NCBI GenBank assembly: GCA_963920705.1
Contig: OY987227.1
Coordinates: 26,455,935-26,519,934, forward strand
Source of the DNA: Odiellus spinosus
Lineage: Eukaryota; Arthropoda; Arachnida; Opiliones; Phalangiidae
Length of the DNA: 64,000 bases
Reading direction: 5' to 3'
A program made the position numbers and the translations under genes. Shown in pieces: positions 25,389-39,041 of the stretch (positions are counted from its first letter, which is position 1; every line of letters begins with the position of its first letter). Under the pieces are notes generated by a model. It saw only the letters and a program-made list of their open reading frames with translations, searched no databases and was not told the DNA's origin.

Positions 25389-25729
25389 CAGGGCCAGATT
25401 AAGGGGGTAGAAGAAGGGGACACTGATACCCAAGTGTAATGCTGATATAAGGGATCCACGACAAAAAATTCCTGGTTTACTGTAGGACACATTAGAGATG
25501 GCACGATTCTCTCGGTATATAGACGTAGCTAAGATAGTAATTCAGAGTAGGACAAACTAGGGGGCCTCTGATCGAAGGGCCAAGAATTTTGGCGCCGTCG
25601 CTGTGGGTCCCTCTACAGTATAATTGGTCCATCATTAAATGCGAGTGCGAACTGCGTGTCGTACTCGTATCGAGTTCAACTTTTAAAATAAGCGCGCCTC
25701 AGGGTTCTTAATCACTTAATCCGGCCCTG
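25389..25729. mobile_element. hAT-like element U1
   Basis: Inverted ends CAGGGCCAGATTAAG and CTTAATCCGGCCCTG, a terminus common in animal hAT non-autonomous elements. A TSD is not clear. Confidence 0.65.
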
Positions 25730-25788
25730 TCTGATGTAGGCTTATACATATTAAAAAAATAGAAAAAAAAAGTGATCGGAAATGAAAC

Positions 25789-25908
25789 CTTGCATATGCT
25801 TCCATCGATGGACTGGTTCCGGTTCTCCTTCCGCCTTGCAATCGAGTACCACTCTATCTCCCCGAATGACAGCCACGTCGGAAGGCTTCTTGACCCATTT
25901 CGGACTAG
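25789..25908 (-). CDS. Dscam: Dscam-family exon: N-terminal half of Ig8
   Basis: This 120-nt exon, phase 1-1, encodes the first half of Ig8. The acceptor is ATTAATAG^CTAGTC. Joined to Ig7 it reads NVNASPKWVKKPSD and continues to the first cysteine (VLDCKAEGEPEP) and the core tryptophan (HRWKHMQ). This matches the Dscam Ig8 start (PPRW...KADGFPKPQVTW) from family knowledge. The donor is CAAG^GTTTCA, a GT site with a poor consensus after the first two bases. It is supported by the following exon restoring frame and homology with HMQG-SKNG. The polypyrimidine tract of the acceptor is short, and the 161-bp intron before it is much the smallest here, so intron definition is plausible. Confidence 0.85.
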
Positions 25909-26069
25909 CTATTAATAAAGGATAAATATAGTTTAAACCGCTTACGTTATAGCGAGGAAGCGACGTTTCGATCATTAGAGAAGTCCAACTCCGCTTAAGA
26001 TAGTACTTATAATAGTTTCTCGAATAGAAAAAGGATTTCTCTAAAACTGTACGTATGATATAAACCTAC
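25909..26069 (-). other. 161-bp intron between Ig7 and Ig8
   Basis: The only short intron in the window, with donor GTAGGT and acceptor TTAATAG, phase 1. It contains no repeat. Confidence 0.85.
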
Positions 26070-26357
26070 CGTTAACGTTCATTCGGGCCGAGTACTCGGA
26101 AGTAACGGAACCGGAAGTAACTTTACAAGTATAGTTTCCCGAATGACGTCTTTGTACGCCGTTGAGAGTCAAGGATGATGTGAAGTCTCCGATGGACGCG
26201 ACTTGAGCTTCGGGATGAATTAGTTTGAGCGGGCGTCCGTTCTTGAGCCACTCGATAGTTAGGCCCCTTTCGCCCGTCAAGACGCTACATACGACGGTCG
26301 TTCGCATCTCCTCGCGGAGATCGCCGCCAAAAAGGAACGGATTTATCACCGGTTTCT
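26070..26357 (-). CDS. Dscam: Dscam-family exon: complete Ig7
   Basis: One 288-nt exon encodes the whole of Ig7, as exon 9 does in Drosophila Dscam1. The acceptor is TTTTCGCAG^AGAAAC and the donor is TTAACG^GTAGGT; both ends are phase 1. The protein reads EKPVINPFLFG, then the first cysteine in TTVVCS, the tryptophan in IEWLKNGRP, the HSGNYTC motif with a sequon at NYT, and the exit strand SARMNVN. In Drosophila Dscam1 this position holds dozens of mutually exclusive exons. Here I find one copy and no Ig-like ORF in the flanking introns, so this looks like a non-hypervariable Dscam gene. The next exon follows after an intron of only 161 bp. Confidence 0.9.
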
Positions 26358-26593
26358 CTGCGAAAATTCAAAGGAAACCACTTTTGATTAAGATTAAGCG
26401 AACTACGTATTACGCGAACGTATACCCGGTCGGGCCCTCGCTCGTCCTAATTAACTCGCTAACGATTTTCCCCGGGAACCCGGCGCCCTTTTCTAGACGC
26501 CTTAGTTCATTAACGCTGGAACTCTGAAATCCTTCAACCCCGCCCCAAACTACAAAGAGTAATACGATATATATATATACGTATACCCAAAAG

Positions 26594-26875
26594 CAAGGAG
26601 GATTAGACAAGGAGAGGAAATGTGGGGCTGCGTTGAGTTAGAGAGAGAAGAGCCAACCTCCCACTCGGGTGGAAAGGGGGGGATAGGAAATTCTCGAGGT
26701 AAACTGTTGTCACGTGGTCGCTAGCTAGCGCGTCTCATAAAGGATTCGTTTTACCCACGCGACAACATTTTACCACGAAACGTCTCTACCCCCGTTCTCC
26801 CAGAGTGGGAGTTTAGGCCGACGCAGTAGGAACCGCGCCGTCCCCACATTTCTTCTCCTTGTCTAATCCTCCTTG
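26594..26875 (+). mobile_element. Family F MITE, copy F2
   Basis: 282 bp, almost identical to F1, with TSD CCAAAAG. It lies 236 bp from the acceptor side of the Ig7 exon. Confidence 0.93.
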
Positions 26876-27620
26876 CCAAAAGCTAGGATGTTGAAAGAGA
26901 GGGGCGAGACGGGTATAAGATTGCAAAAGGGTTTTAATAAAAAGAAATGGTTTTCATTATTGTACTTAGAATTAAAACTTTTCTTTCTTCGCAATTTTTT
27001 TGTTTCTTTTTTTTTTGATGGGAACTATACAAGTAAGCTTAATTGTATTCTTTATCCTAATGGGTTTTGTTTTAACAGAATGTCTCATTTATATTTAGAC
27101 GTTTCATTATTTAAAGGTCCAGTCTCTTGAGACGCAACAAATTAGATTAAGTTGCTGTAAAATCGGACCTAATGATGAAAGACGTATTTCCATTGTATTA
27201 AGGCTAATTTTCACATTTGGAAATGAATTTTAACAATTATCTATTCAAACTAATTCCATATTTCTTAAGTATATATTTACGGGTTAACCGAGACTCAAAA
27301 AGAGTATTCATTGAAGTAAAAGAGTTTCACAGTTGGTTGGAAAATAGAAGGCGGGGTTAAAATACACGAAATCATTATGTAAATAACTTTCAATAAACTA
27401 AATTATACAGAGTTTTCGATAAAGGGGCAAAAGAAAACTCCACCCCTCCATGCCGGTTTTCCTTTCATTGCTTGTGAGCGCAATTCAAAGCAGATCAGTT
27501 CCAAAACTGAACTGCTAACCTTTCTCTCCGCTTCAGGTTGCGCTCATAAATGGTTGGCAACACTGGGGAAACGGCATTTACCCCTTTAGTGAAACTATGC
27601 ATACTTAGCGTTCACAGTAC

Positions 27621-27957
27621 CAGAAGCAGATGAAACCCTCCTTTGAAGTCTATTACTCCCTGGTCTTGTCTACCCCTCTCTGTATGGGTTATTCTCAAAA
27701 GGCGCGATTCGTACGCCTCCTAACGGTAGATGTTTTCGGAGCGGTAGCTCGTCGAGCGAATATCTCTAGCAGCCTTGGAGTTCGTCCAAAAAACGTCGTC
27801 GTTTGTGGAGAGAGAGAAATTCCAATTTTCCGTAGACAGTGGGGATGAAGTAGGACCCCTTCTAACTCGTAAAATTGGGAATTTTACCCATACAGAGAGG
27901 AGCGCTATATGGAACATTGGAGTAGTAGACTTCAAAGGAGGGTTTCATCGGCTTCTG
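27621..27957 (-). mobile_element. Family A MITE, copy A4
   Basis: Full length with TSD ACAGTAC. The left terminus reads CAGAAGCAGATG, one base off consensus. Confidence 0.93.
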
Positions 27958-29822
27958 ACAGTACTTAGAGTTCTCTATGCTGAAATGCATTGAGATAAAA
28001 GTAGCCAAACTTCAAGCTTTTGCCAACTCGAGACCCCATGAAATTGATGATAGTTCTTGCTCAACAGTGCTCGGATAGAAAGTGACATTCACTAACTTGT
28101 AAGTACACTCCCATAGAAAATTAGAAGCAACGTGTACAAAACTTAAGCGTATCGATTCCTTAAACTCTAGATCTAGCACTCGATGGTTTTTCCAAACAAT
28201 AATTGCTTCAAACTAGTTGAACAAACTATATTTTAGAACATATTTCTTTTTTTAAATACCTTAATATCAGTTTTTATTTACGACACTATAATATCGTTTA
28301 AGTCGCCAAAGAATTAGGTTCTCGGGGGAAGAATTTTGCGCCCTTCTTCGGACAGGGTGCCCCGCTTACAACGCTTAGTTGGAGGGAAAAGAAGGGATGA
28401 CCATGTAATGGTCCATGGACGAATTACACTTTTACAAGGATCTAAAATGTTAACACGAGTTTAATCAATTCAGAACTGTGTCTTTAAATGAATTCAGAGA
28501 ATTTCGCATTTAGTTTAGTGGGTATTATAAAATCAGGTTGGTCGGACATTCGCTATTTTTGAGATTTCAAAGATTTTTAAGAGAGATTTGGTCTGTCAAT
28601 GTTTATGTCTTTTGTGATTTCGGCGAAGTGTACTGGTATTTTTGTCCAACCCCTCGAATTTAGTACCATTTTCTAAATCAATTTTGTAGATTTTTGAAAC
28701 CATATATTGATAATTTCCGAAATTAATTTCGTCACACTTTTCGTAGCCCACTTAACAGAAATCATCAATAAAACCTCGGTTTGAAAAGTGTGCGCTAGGT
28801 TTTAATTGGACCATGGTCTTTTTAGACGTGGAAAAGTGAAGAAATAGGGGAAGAAACGTAAGGGTTTTCACGAAAAGTCCGACTCCCTCGGGGTCTTTTG
28901 TCCATGATAAGAAAGAGGTACGCGTATATATCTCCAAAAATTATGACCTCCCGTTTTTCGGCGTATCTTCGCTAATAAATAAAGCCTTAAGTGCGCGAGA
29001 GACAGAGGCTGTTCTGGCATTAAAATTACGAGAGGATAGTTTTCAAAAAGAGCTTTACTCCTTTTTCCCGAGCTTTTGTCGTCCATAAATCAGGGAGCCT
29101 TTCATTTTCTTTCTCCGAAACTACTAAACGAAGTTCTAAATGTCGACCGTCTCCCTCGCGTATAACTAGTCTCATCTTTTTCCTTCTTTTCATTTCTACT
29201 TCCCCATATTTTCATTCTAAGAAGTTGCTATTTCTTGTCCGTCATATTCGTGGTCGAGTGAAGAGTCTTCTCGCGGCCATAACCAAAGTTGACCAGACTC
29301 TTTCTTTTTTTGCCTTTCCTATCGCGTTATCCCATTTACTTTTGTTTTACACCAACAGAACAAGTAGGAATAAGAAAAGAGTAACCGAAAGAAAAACAAA
29401 AATAATATCACGAAAAGAATTTCGGAAACAGAGGCGAACAAGGTGGAGATACGGTATTAATGGTTTCTTTTCCGCCGAGGTAGTACCTTGGGTAAGAAGA
29501 ATATTAATTGAATTTAAGTTTTGTTCGAAGATAACGACGTGGTACATTTAAAGAAGCTTTTATTTACGACACGTTTCGAGCCAAGGCCCTTCTTCAGTCG
29601 TTCGTGAAGTAAAACCATGGGCCAAGAAATGATAAGTCCAGGACATAACTCTAGCGTCTACTAAAAGAAACAGGCTACGTCATCACTGTACCGTGATGAC
29701 GCGTTTTTTGGGGTCAAGTTTGTACAGTCAAAGCTATGACGTCACACGCTGTACGAAGGCTGTTTGTTTGGCTGACCGAGAATTTTATTCCATCAAACGG
29801 GGAATGGTAAAACTAACTAATC

Positions 29823-30263
29823 TTAAAGGGAGGATGCAACCTAACAACAAGTGATTTTTTATCGATTCCTTATTGTTTAAATAGGCCTAATCCACTATTT
29901 GAAAAATTTACAAACAAATATTAAACCAGAAATAAATTTAAAACGTACCCTGAAAATAGGCTTAGTGGGATTCATGGAGCTCCTGATTTCCTCGCGTGTA
30001 AGGTCTAGCGACCAATCGCGCGCGACGTAAGTCTCGTGGAGATCTCGCGTGAACGACGGGCCTTCGCTCATTGGTCGCTAGACCTTACACGGACGCGATT
30101 CAGGATCTCCATGAATCGCGCTAAGCCTATTTTCAGGGTAAGTTTTAAATTTATTTCTAGTTTAATATTTGTATTGTAAACTTTTTATCGGTGAATTAGG
30201 CCTATTTAAACGATAAGGAATCGATAAAAAATCACTTGTAATTAGGTTGCATTCTCCCTTTAA
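29823..30263 (+). mobile_element. Family B palindromic MITE, copy B2
   Basis: 441 bp including TTAA at both ends; same orientation of the central asymmetric segment as B1. Confidence 0.93.
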
Positions 30264-31527
30264 GCAGTTGTAACAGTATTTTATAAACGCTCTCATCTCA
30301 AAATTTATGTTAATGCTAAGATGTCACGAAACTGTCAGTCCAAAAAAAAATGAACCTTTGTTTTTAAATAAACCACTGGATAAAGAATAGATCATTTTAG
30401 TCATCAGCGTAAATTTTTTCAGAAAGAGAAACCGGATTATTAAAAACCACACTAATCGTGACAAGAAGTCCAAATTCCTGAAAAAGCCTGACCCTTTTAC
30501 CAACCCGTAACTATCAGACGAAAAGACCATGTATAACTTTACAACAAGAATATTTACGGTACTTTTCTAAAGATGATTTAGGGGATGAACCCAAAAAAAG
30601 GGACAAAAAAGCTTAAGATGGTTTTTTTCGTTGAGTCGTGCGGCGGTGGATATACCGCTAGTACATATACTTTTGGCGCATAGAAGGGTCTTTCCATTCA
30701 TATCTCTGGTCAACCCGAATGAACCCCCAACAGAACGAGAAACGAGAAGGAAGAAAGGGAAGTAAAGCAAGAAAATTGGTTTGTTTTCCGCGCTTGTATA
30801 TATAAACGAGAAGCCCCCGGAAAAGAAAAAAGGATACAATACAGGATGAAGAGACGGACTTGGGGCGAGTCTGAGGCTGTCTAACATCATAACGACCTTA
30901 TATAAGCGAGATCCGATCGCGTGCTACAGCTCGAACTCCCCTTATAGTTAGATAGCTAGGCCTTATCCAAGTATATAAATATATATATCTTCGAGTCAAT
31001 AAAAGCAAAGAGGTCTTCGCTTATTTACCCCGATATGAGGAGGGCCAAAACATAGAACAACAACGGATCAGAGTGAGAGAGAGTGAGAAGAAAGAAAAAC
31101 ACTATATAGGATTCAGAGATAGAGAAATTTTCCTCTGCCTCTTTGCTTGTATCTTTATAAGGGTCAAATGACGAGTCAAGTATTTGCCAGGAAAGATTCG
31201 GACTTGGCTCGAGATCTTCCTGCATACATATATATATACACTATCTCCCCTGTTCTGTTCAACGAATAGAAATGGCTATATCAGGGTTAAAAGACTCAGC
31301 TAGAAGGAATATACGACCTACATTCGCTCGGGTATCGTTTCACATAATCGTAAATCGAAAAATTCGATATTTTATAAAAGTTTTTGCTTTTTTTTTCTTT
31401 TTCAAAAAGTTCGTTGAGTTACGGTTAGTCTATATTATATAATACACGTTGAATCTATCGATTTAAAGGGTTATATAACTTTAAAAACTGATTTTTAGAT
31501 TTGAATATAAATCGCATATATTTTTAT

Positions 31528-31968
31528 TTAAAGGGAGAATGCAACCTAATTACAAGTGATTTTTTATCGATTCCTTATCGTTTAAATAGGCCTAATCCAT
31601 CGATAAAAAGTTTACAATACAAATATTAAACTAGAAATAAATTTAAAACTTACCCAGAAAATAGGCTTAGCGAGATTCACGGAGATCCAGAATCGCGTCC
31701 GTGTAAGGTCTAGCGACCAATGAGCGAAGGCCCGTCGTTCACGCGAGATCTCCACGAGACTTACGTCGCGTACGATTGGTCACTAGACCTTACACGCGAG
31801 GAAATCAGGAGCTCCATGAATCCCACTAAGCCTATTTTCAGGGTAAGTTTTAAATTTATTTCTAGTTTAATATTTGTTTGTAAATTTTTTCAGTAGTGGA
31901 TTAGGCCTATTTAAACAATAAGGAATCGATAAAAAATCACTTGTTGTTAGGTTGCATCCTCCTTTTAA
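31528..31968 (-). mobile_element. Family B palindromic MITE, copy B3
   Basis: 441 bp including TTAA at both ends; reversed relative to B2, 1.3 kb away. Confidence 0.93.
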
Positions 31969-32747
31969 AGGGTTAGAAACTTAACGAACTTATATTTTGT
32001 TTTTCATTATAAATGAGTAAAAACAAACTGGTTTAAAAGCTGTTGTAGCTTCGACGGTACTAAAGTAATTACGTAACGTATTTAGCATTGTCAATAGCTG
32101 TAGTGAGTTATGTAACCACGTAGCCGGTGTAAATGTTTTAAATTGCTAACCCCTCGGTCTATAGCTTACTTGCCGATCTCCAAAGTGAAGAATTGCTTGC
32201 ACGGTAAAAATATAAGTAGGGGAGACAAAACTAACTCTTTCTACCCGCATTATGAACATGATAATTAAGTTATAACATCCAATATGTCAAATGGAATCGC
32301 TAAACAAATAATAATAATGACATAATTCATTGGGACAATCCTAAAGTTCCAACGCGCGAAAAAAAACTTGCTATTAGTTTAGCGAATAAAAATCGAAATT
32401 AAAATCTTTTGAAACGAATTCCAACATCATTTAATATTTTTTCCACACAACACAATACCCTTTACTTCTTCCTTAACCATGAAGTATCAGTCTCTCGTAA
32501 ATTAATTAATTATTCACAGATTTCTATTTTTGTTTTCTCTGATTAGCGAAATAATATTTTTTAGCTGTTTTACTTCGAATAGATGATTGTTTTTTTTAAA
32601 ATACAATAGATAAATTTTAAAACCAGCGAGTCTCAATAGAATCCCTCTAAAAGAATGATTTCTACGAAATTAAATCATATCTAATTATTTAGGATATTTA
32701 ACTATTTCAATCGTAAAATTTTAAATGGTTTTCCTATTAACTAAAAC

Positions 32748-33165
32748 CAGAGGTATATAATAACCCCCTTCGGGGGGGAAGTATGAAAGGTAGGCAAAAT
32801 CGACGAACAACGAGTGCCCGGCGTAAATCGCGGCGGATCGACACACCGCTTTACTCCCAAAAAATAGTTACACCATTTTGAACCTCACTAAATTTTCCCT
32901 ACGCGCACTTCCGGAACTGGCGAGCTGAAGTCAACCTTCGACTCCATTTTAACAGACAGCCTGACTCCCGAGACAGGAAGTTCTAAACACAAATCGAGCC
33001 GTCTTGTTTATACAAAGACCATTTACTAGAGTAGCGACATTGAGAAGTCCAGAGCGAGCTAGTGGCCTAGATAGTCAGCAGCGGCCTCTTGTTGTTCGTG
33101 ATTTTTAGCATTGGTAGTATAGGGGCTTTCATACTTCCCCCGAAGGTGGTTATTATATACCTCTG
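32748..33165 (+). mobile_element. Family E MITE, copy E1
   Basis: 418 bp, with ends reading CAGAGGTATATAATAACCCC and its complement, continuing into a CTTCGGGG hairpin and GAAGTATGAAAG. The TSD is 7 bp, CTAAAAC. No coding capacity seen. Confidence 0.92.
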
Positions 33166-33442
33166 CTAAAACCTTCATATGATATATTGCATTCCTTTCA
33201 TATTAGTTAACGTATAAAATTACAAATCAAATTAAGGATAAGGAATCGATCCTCTTAAACCTCTGATTTCATTATATTCTCAGAATCTTCCATTTTAAAG
33301 TACAATTTGATTGTACCTCGTTACTAAGAAAAATACAATCAAAATATTTTATTTCGATACCGAGATCTAGCCGCTATAACCCTTCCTGTCTAGAGTGTAT
33401 ATCGACTTGTCGGGCTAAATTTAGACTATACGAAATATCAAA

Positions 33443-33638
33443 AGTCTACTACTTTATTTCATAAAAGTAAACAACGCCCCGTAGCCTAATCACTCTCTCC
33501 AGACTCAAAATATCGAGGAAGAGTCCAAACCACTCGAGTCAGACAGGGGTGTTGACTTTTTTGACTATTTTTAAGTGATAGCTGATAGTATAAAGCTACG
33601 GGGCATTGTTTATTTTTATGAAATATATACTGTAGACA
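33443..33638. repeat. Foldback V
   Basis: Arms of about 45 bp: TTTCATAAAAGTAAACAACG + CCCCGTAGC on the left pair with GCTACGGGGCATTGTTTATT + TTTATGAAA on the right; the loop is about 100 bp. No clear TSD. Confidence 0.65.
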
Positions 33639-34223
33639 CGAAGGCGCATATTTTTGAAAAAGATAATTCGATTTCAATATATTTTTTTTACATGGGGTAT
33701 ACGAAGGCAAATGGTACATGTACTTATAGTACAATAGCTCTCCGATCGTCTACAAAATTTACAATTCGGAAACAAGAGATGGGATATAGAAATCTTTATT
33801 TCGTTTTCAAAGAGGAGTTGACAATGACTTTCTTTTATTCTTACGATGTTTTAACATCGCGTATCAAGGCGTCCCAGCTTTCGTTTCAATACCTCCTCCT
33901 CATGAAAATAAATTTATTGAAAAAAGTTCTATAAATTCTCTTTCAATTCGAAGAACGTAACGTATTTAGAAATAAAAGGATCTCAGCTCGGAGTAAAGCC
34001 AACTTAGAGACGAGCGGACGGGCCAATGAACGAGCTATAGGATATCCGAGATTGGGTTCGTCTCGAAATTCGGAAGAATCGCTGGCTTGAAATAATAGGC
34101 TTTCGACTCGGTTTCCGGAGAATTTCGACTTTGGAGAGCAATTTTTTAGTCGCGGAGGAGAAGAGAGAAGGTTTAAAGGGAGGTTCAAATGAATTTCGAA
34201 GACAATATAGAATTTTTTTATCC

Positions 34224-34339
34224 TTAAAGGGAGAATGCAACCTAATAGTAAGTGATTTTTTATCATTTCCTTTTCGTCAAGGTCTAATCCACCGATAAAA
34301 AGTTTTAAAACAAATATTAAACTAGAAATAAAGTTAACC
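34224..34339. mobile_element. Family B half element, B5
   Basis: One arm only, from TTAAAGGGAGAATGCAACC to AAATAAAGTTAAC; the other arm is absent. Confidence 0.85.
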
Positions 34340-37300
34340 TGCACAAACTGAGAAATTTACACAAACTTGGCAGTCAAAACTAGAGTACTAAATCGGTAAT
34401 TTTAATTTACGGTTCGCTCCGGTAATATTACCAAAATGGTAATATATAATTTAAAACACTTTGGATTAAAAGCGAACAAATTGCTAAAAGAGGTCAAAGT
34501 TTAACGTTTAAAATAGTGTACAAGTCTACGTTTCAATACTAATTCGTGTTTGGCGTTGTTAAATATCTATCTTAATGTAATGTTTCTGTCCGAGTCGCAT
34601 TGTCGTATCAATGCAAAGTAAAATGGTCCGGTATTGCATTTTTCACTAGTATATATGGGTTTAGTCAAATATATCAATTTAAAGCTTTTGAAAGAACAAT
34701 TCCAAATTTCAAATAATACAAATTGAAATATTTTATGGATACTGGTAAATTTAATCAATTTAACTAGAACTCTTGTTAAAAATTAAAGCTTGGTGGTCTC
34801 AAAACAAGCGTGGGAAGATGAATGTAGCAGTTAGAAAATTTGAATAATTTTCTTTAAGGGTCTCTATTTATAAAAATAAAAAAATATTTTTCGCTGTTAC
34901 TTTAAAGGGACACTAAACTCGGAAAACGTGTTATTTTTAATCACTTTGGACTTTTAAATTTTAAGTAAACACATTATTCTAACCCTCCTAAACTTCAGTG
35001 GTAAAAAATTCTGTTTGATTTAGTCTAACACTGGGCAAAAGTGTAGCACTTGTGGAGCCAATGGAATTTCCACAATCATTAACCGTGAATTACGACAAAA
35101 GCATTACTGAGATCCGGTAATTCTTACATTTTAGTCATATTTTAGCAGTCCAAATTGATTTAAAATAAATTGTTGCTCATCTTGTAAAAAATAACTTGAA
35201 AATAAAGTAAGTTTTCCAAAAACTTTCCTGTATTTTAAAATTACAATAACTTTACAGGATTTTTTTATATTCTACCACAAAGGCTTAACTTGCAAAAGTC
35301 AATTTTGTTTCACAGGAAAACATGGGGAATTTACAAGAATTAAATTACAGAAAAACCCCAAGTTGAAGTTACAGTTATTTTTAACAGCGTATCCCTTTAA
35401 AAAAAACAAAAGAAGCGAATCATATAGGATGTCTTTGAACAAGAAAAGAACAATTTAGTCGTGAAAACTCGAAAGAAAACCCGGGCATCGGAACTACAGG
35501 AGCGAAAGAAGAGTGCATCGATATACGAGCTAAGGGATACGGAGTCTGTGGGAATGTACAAGTATGGTATTACATCCTTTTACACTATCCCTTACAAATA
35601 AAGGCTCGAGAAAAACCTAAGCCGGCTTTCTCGGTTAGGTTGCGTCTTTTCTTTCAGGCTTTCGAAAGCGGAATAGTTCGCTCCTAGCTATACTTCACTG
35701 TTAACCTTGAAAAATACTTAATGCCCATACTAAAACGTGGTTTTTTTCATAGGAATTTAAGTCCCTTCCAAGAGTATAACCGAGTTTTAGATCGGCCTTT
35801 CGCTCGCACCCTTCACCCCTTACCCTTTGGAGCGCTGTTTTCGATGATAGAGATTACGTCATCTCTTCGAGCGTGCTAAACGCGCCCCGCTATTTAAGTT
35901 TATCCCTAAGAACAGACTCTCCCCATCCCTCCTAAGGCCTTCTCCTACGGGCTCTTTTCTTTGTAAACGTCTTTCTGGTAAGACCGTGGCAAATGTCTAT
36001 TTTCCGGAAAACTATCCAATCGGAAAAAAAGGCCCGCACGTAAGAGAGTGGCCGAGGCGAGGACCGAGGTCAGTACTGTTAAAGGGCAAGACTCGTGTAA
36101 AATTTCATTCTTTTTTGTCAAAGATATTCTAAAAGAACGCAATGCGACCTTCAAAATAAGACCAATTATGTCGAAATCGGACAAAATATAAGAGAGTAAT
36201 TAATTTTTAAAGTTTACTAAACCGTCATTAATAAATACGCCTCTTAATTATAGCATGCACGCCTCATTTTTCGATTTTTAAAACATTTTTAACGAAAACT
36301 TTGCGCGTTGTTTTAATAATGAAGTATCGGCTTGCAGTAAATATAAGCGTATGTTTCACGCTTAAAATTTTAGCATATATCTTTGTTAAAGGGATTCTCA
36401 ACGTTTTCCTTATTTTTCAATCACTGCGAGTCCGCGACCAATCACGTCTCCTAAAAGATTGGAGATATTATTCGTCTCACGTTTCGCTATAGAGGGTTGA
36501 TGAGAAAGGGCGCGAGAGTCGGATAGATATCATCCACCAAGCGGACCGCGCTTTAGGAGGTTTAGAATTACCTTTTCTAATTGGTTATTTCGGGATGGGA
36601 AACGAAATAATCAAAATATTTTCTATTTACAGTTGGGAAAACATTCGTCATCTTAGAAAATTCATATCTTTGTTATTTATTGGCCGATTTCGGAGAACAT
36701 GGTCTTATTTTAAAGCTACGTCCATATCTTCCTAACGAAAAATTTAAGATTTAAATGAGACCTATCCTTTAAAGAGAAAGAAGAAGCTAGCCAGGATCAG
36801 ATCGGTGAGAGAAAAACCTCTATACCGTTTTTGACACAGACAAGCCCTAATGTTCTTCTAAACACGTACCCGCGTACACGTACATCGCTGTTTGTTTGTC
36901 AATCCCAAAATATATAACTCGTATATGATACGGCGAAAGGATACGCAATGTTATATTTCGTAAATAAACAAGTAGTAACGTTTGGTCGAAATAGGACCGA
37001 GTATACGAGAGTATAATTTAGGGTTAGTGGGTAGAAGAGAAACTCGAGTTTTATTTTACAATCATAGAACGAACTAGATTTGCACCAATAAAACCGGTTT
37101 TCAAAGGGAGTTATGAGCTATTCTAAGCCCGCAAACGTTGAAACGCGGTATAGGGTTAAGTCAAAGAAAAATGACAAATCGAAAATAGAGGAATCATATT
37201 TCTTCTTTATCAAAAAAAAAGTTTTGTTTTGTTTTTTTCTTTTTAACTATACCATTACTTATAGATTTTTAAGAGTTTTTTTAAAAGGGAAACCGAAATA

Positions 37301-37922
37301 AATATTATTTTACTGATGTATTAGGCCTATTTAAATTCAAACCTAAAAGTAAACCGTACAAATTAACTTAAAAAATAATATCTCATCTTGCGAAACAAAG
37401 AATTCATTTCATATTTTAGCGTAAAAATGTCTCTTAACTGGGAATTTCCCTTTTTGAGCTAGGACTTGAACCATTTCCCTCTTCCCAATTAGATGTCGGT
37501 GAAAGCTTTGAAAAATATTTATAAAAAAAAAGAGTGGCACCAATCGAAAAATCGGTCGCTTCCGAACGTAAAGAACTCGCCCTTAAGAGCCTAATTTCAC
37601 GATTTCTCTAGAATTCTCTCGTACGAAGTAAAATTGAAACGGTCTGGTTTTCTTTTTTAAAATCAGAAAGCTTAAGGACTAAACTTCAAGGTAGATCGAG
37701 GAAGGAATCGAGAGAGACGCGTATAAAGCGATTTCGTGCCTAAGAAGAATGAAAACTATTATAACTTTTGAGATTCAAGATTATATACTTCAAAAGCCAT
37801 ATTAACACGAGTAGCTAGATGGGAATTACGCAAAGATGAGTCAAAAATACCCAACTTGGGTTATGTTCAGGCTTGGAAATAAGGCATTTGACTACTAAAA
37901 TAAATGTCCTGACTACTAAAAC

Positions 37923-38259
37923 CAGAAGCCGATGAAACCCTCCTTTGAAGTCTATTACTCCCGGGTCTTGTCTACCCCTCTCTGTATGGGTTATTCTCAA
38001 AAGGCGCGATTCGTACGCCTCCTAACGGTAGATGTTTTCGGAGCGGGAGCTCGTCGAGCGAATATCTCTAGCAGCCTTGGAGTTCGTCCAAAAAACGTCG
38101 TCGTTTGTGGGGAGAGAGAATTTCCAATTTTCCGTAGACAGGGGGGTTGAAGTAGGACCCCTTCTAACTCGTAAAATTGGGAATTTTACCCATACAGAGA
38201 GGAGCGCTATATGGAACATTGGAGTAGTAGACTTCAAAGGAGGGTTTCATCGGCTTCTG
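37923..38259 (-). mobile_element. Family A MITE, copy A5
   Basis: Full length with TSD CTAAAAC. Nearly the same internal sequence as A4, A8 and A11. Confidence 0.93.
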
Positions 38260-38533
38260 CTAAAACTAATAGAAATCAGGGGGATAACTAGTCAATTTGA
38301 CTAGTAAAACATTTACCTAAATTTTAACGTTCATCAAACCCATAAAGGGGAAAATCGAGATTATACGCGAGTTTTCATATCCCTATTTTACCCCCAGTAG
38401 TCAGTGACTACTAAAATAAACTAAGATAGAAGGATCACTAGTCAGTCTGACTACTAAATAAAATATCCTAATTTCCAAGCCTGGTTATGTTATATGAACT
38501 CTATGTTATGGTTTTTATTTGCTAAAAAATAAT

Positions 38534-39041
38534 TAGAGCTCGGAATTCGTATAGTTTTTGTTAATTGATTAAGACCATCGTGAATGTCAATCAGATATTA
38601 TTATCCGTTCTCGAAAAAATATACATTTATTATTCGAGTTAATTACGTATCTGAATGTTAAAGTCAGATTTTGTATTCGTACTCATTGTTATAGGAAATT
38701 GATACGTTATACGAGTTATTCACTTGGATAAGAAAATTTGAAATTCAAGTTTGAGATCTTGAAGCTTGAATACATAGTAATTTAGTTTGATTCCTTTCAA
38801 TTTAGATTAAAATATAATTATTATATTTCATTCGCAGAAGCCGTTAGAATAAACTCGTAATTATTTTATTAATCGAGCCTAAAATTTTATCTCCGTATAA
38901 TTCGTATCCATTTGATACACGTCTGTTTATATAATTAGTGGTTTTATATTAACAAACAATTTATCCGAGATTAAAATATCTGAAGAAAGCCTAGTTATCA
39001 ATGGATATCCTAATTTATTCTTTATCGGATTCCGAGCTCTA
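38534..39041. mobile_element. hAT-like MITE M1
   Basis: 508 bp with inverted ends TAGAGCTCGGAATTCGTATA and complement (one change) and an 8-bp TSD AAAATAAT at 38526-38533 and 39042-39049. Terminus and TSD length fit the hAT superfamily. Very AT-rich, non-coding. Confidence 0.88.

Larger units (their letters stand above)
23141..25788 (-). other. 2.6-kb intron splitting Ig8
   Basis: Phase 1 intron with weak donor GTTTCA and acceptor CACGCAG. It contains the N1 foldback, F1 and the hAT-like U1. The stretch 23850-25385 shows nothing recognisable apart from a small GC-rich patch near 24420-24520. Confidence 0.8.

Noticed and set aside
33575-34344. ORFs of 119 and 133 codons on opposite strands
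   Set aside because: No recognisable domain; one begins inside foldback V and the other overlaps the B5 fragment.
34902-35399. TTAA element with AGGGACAC / GTATCCCT ends
   Set aside because: Inverted similarity stops after about 12 bp; could be a relic but borders are not secure.
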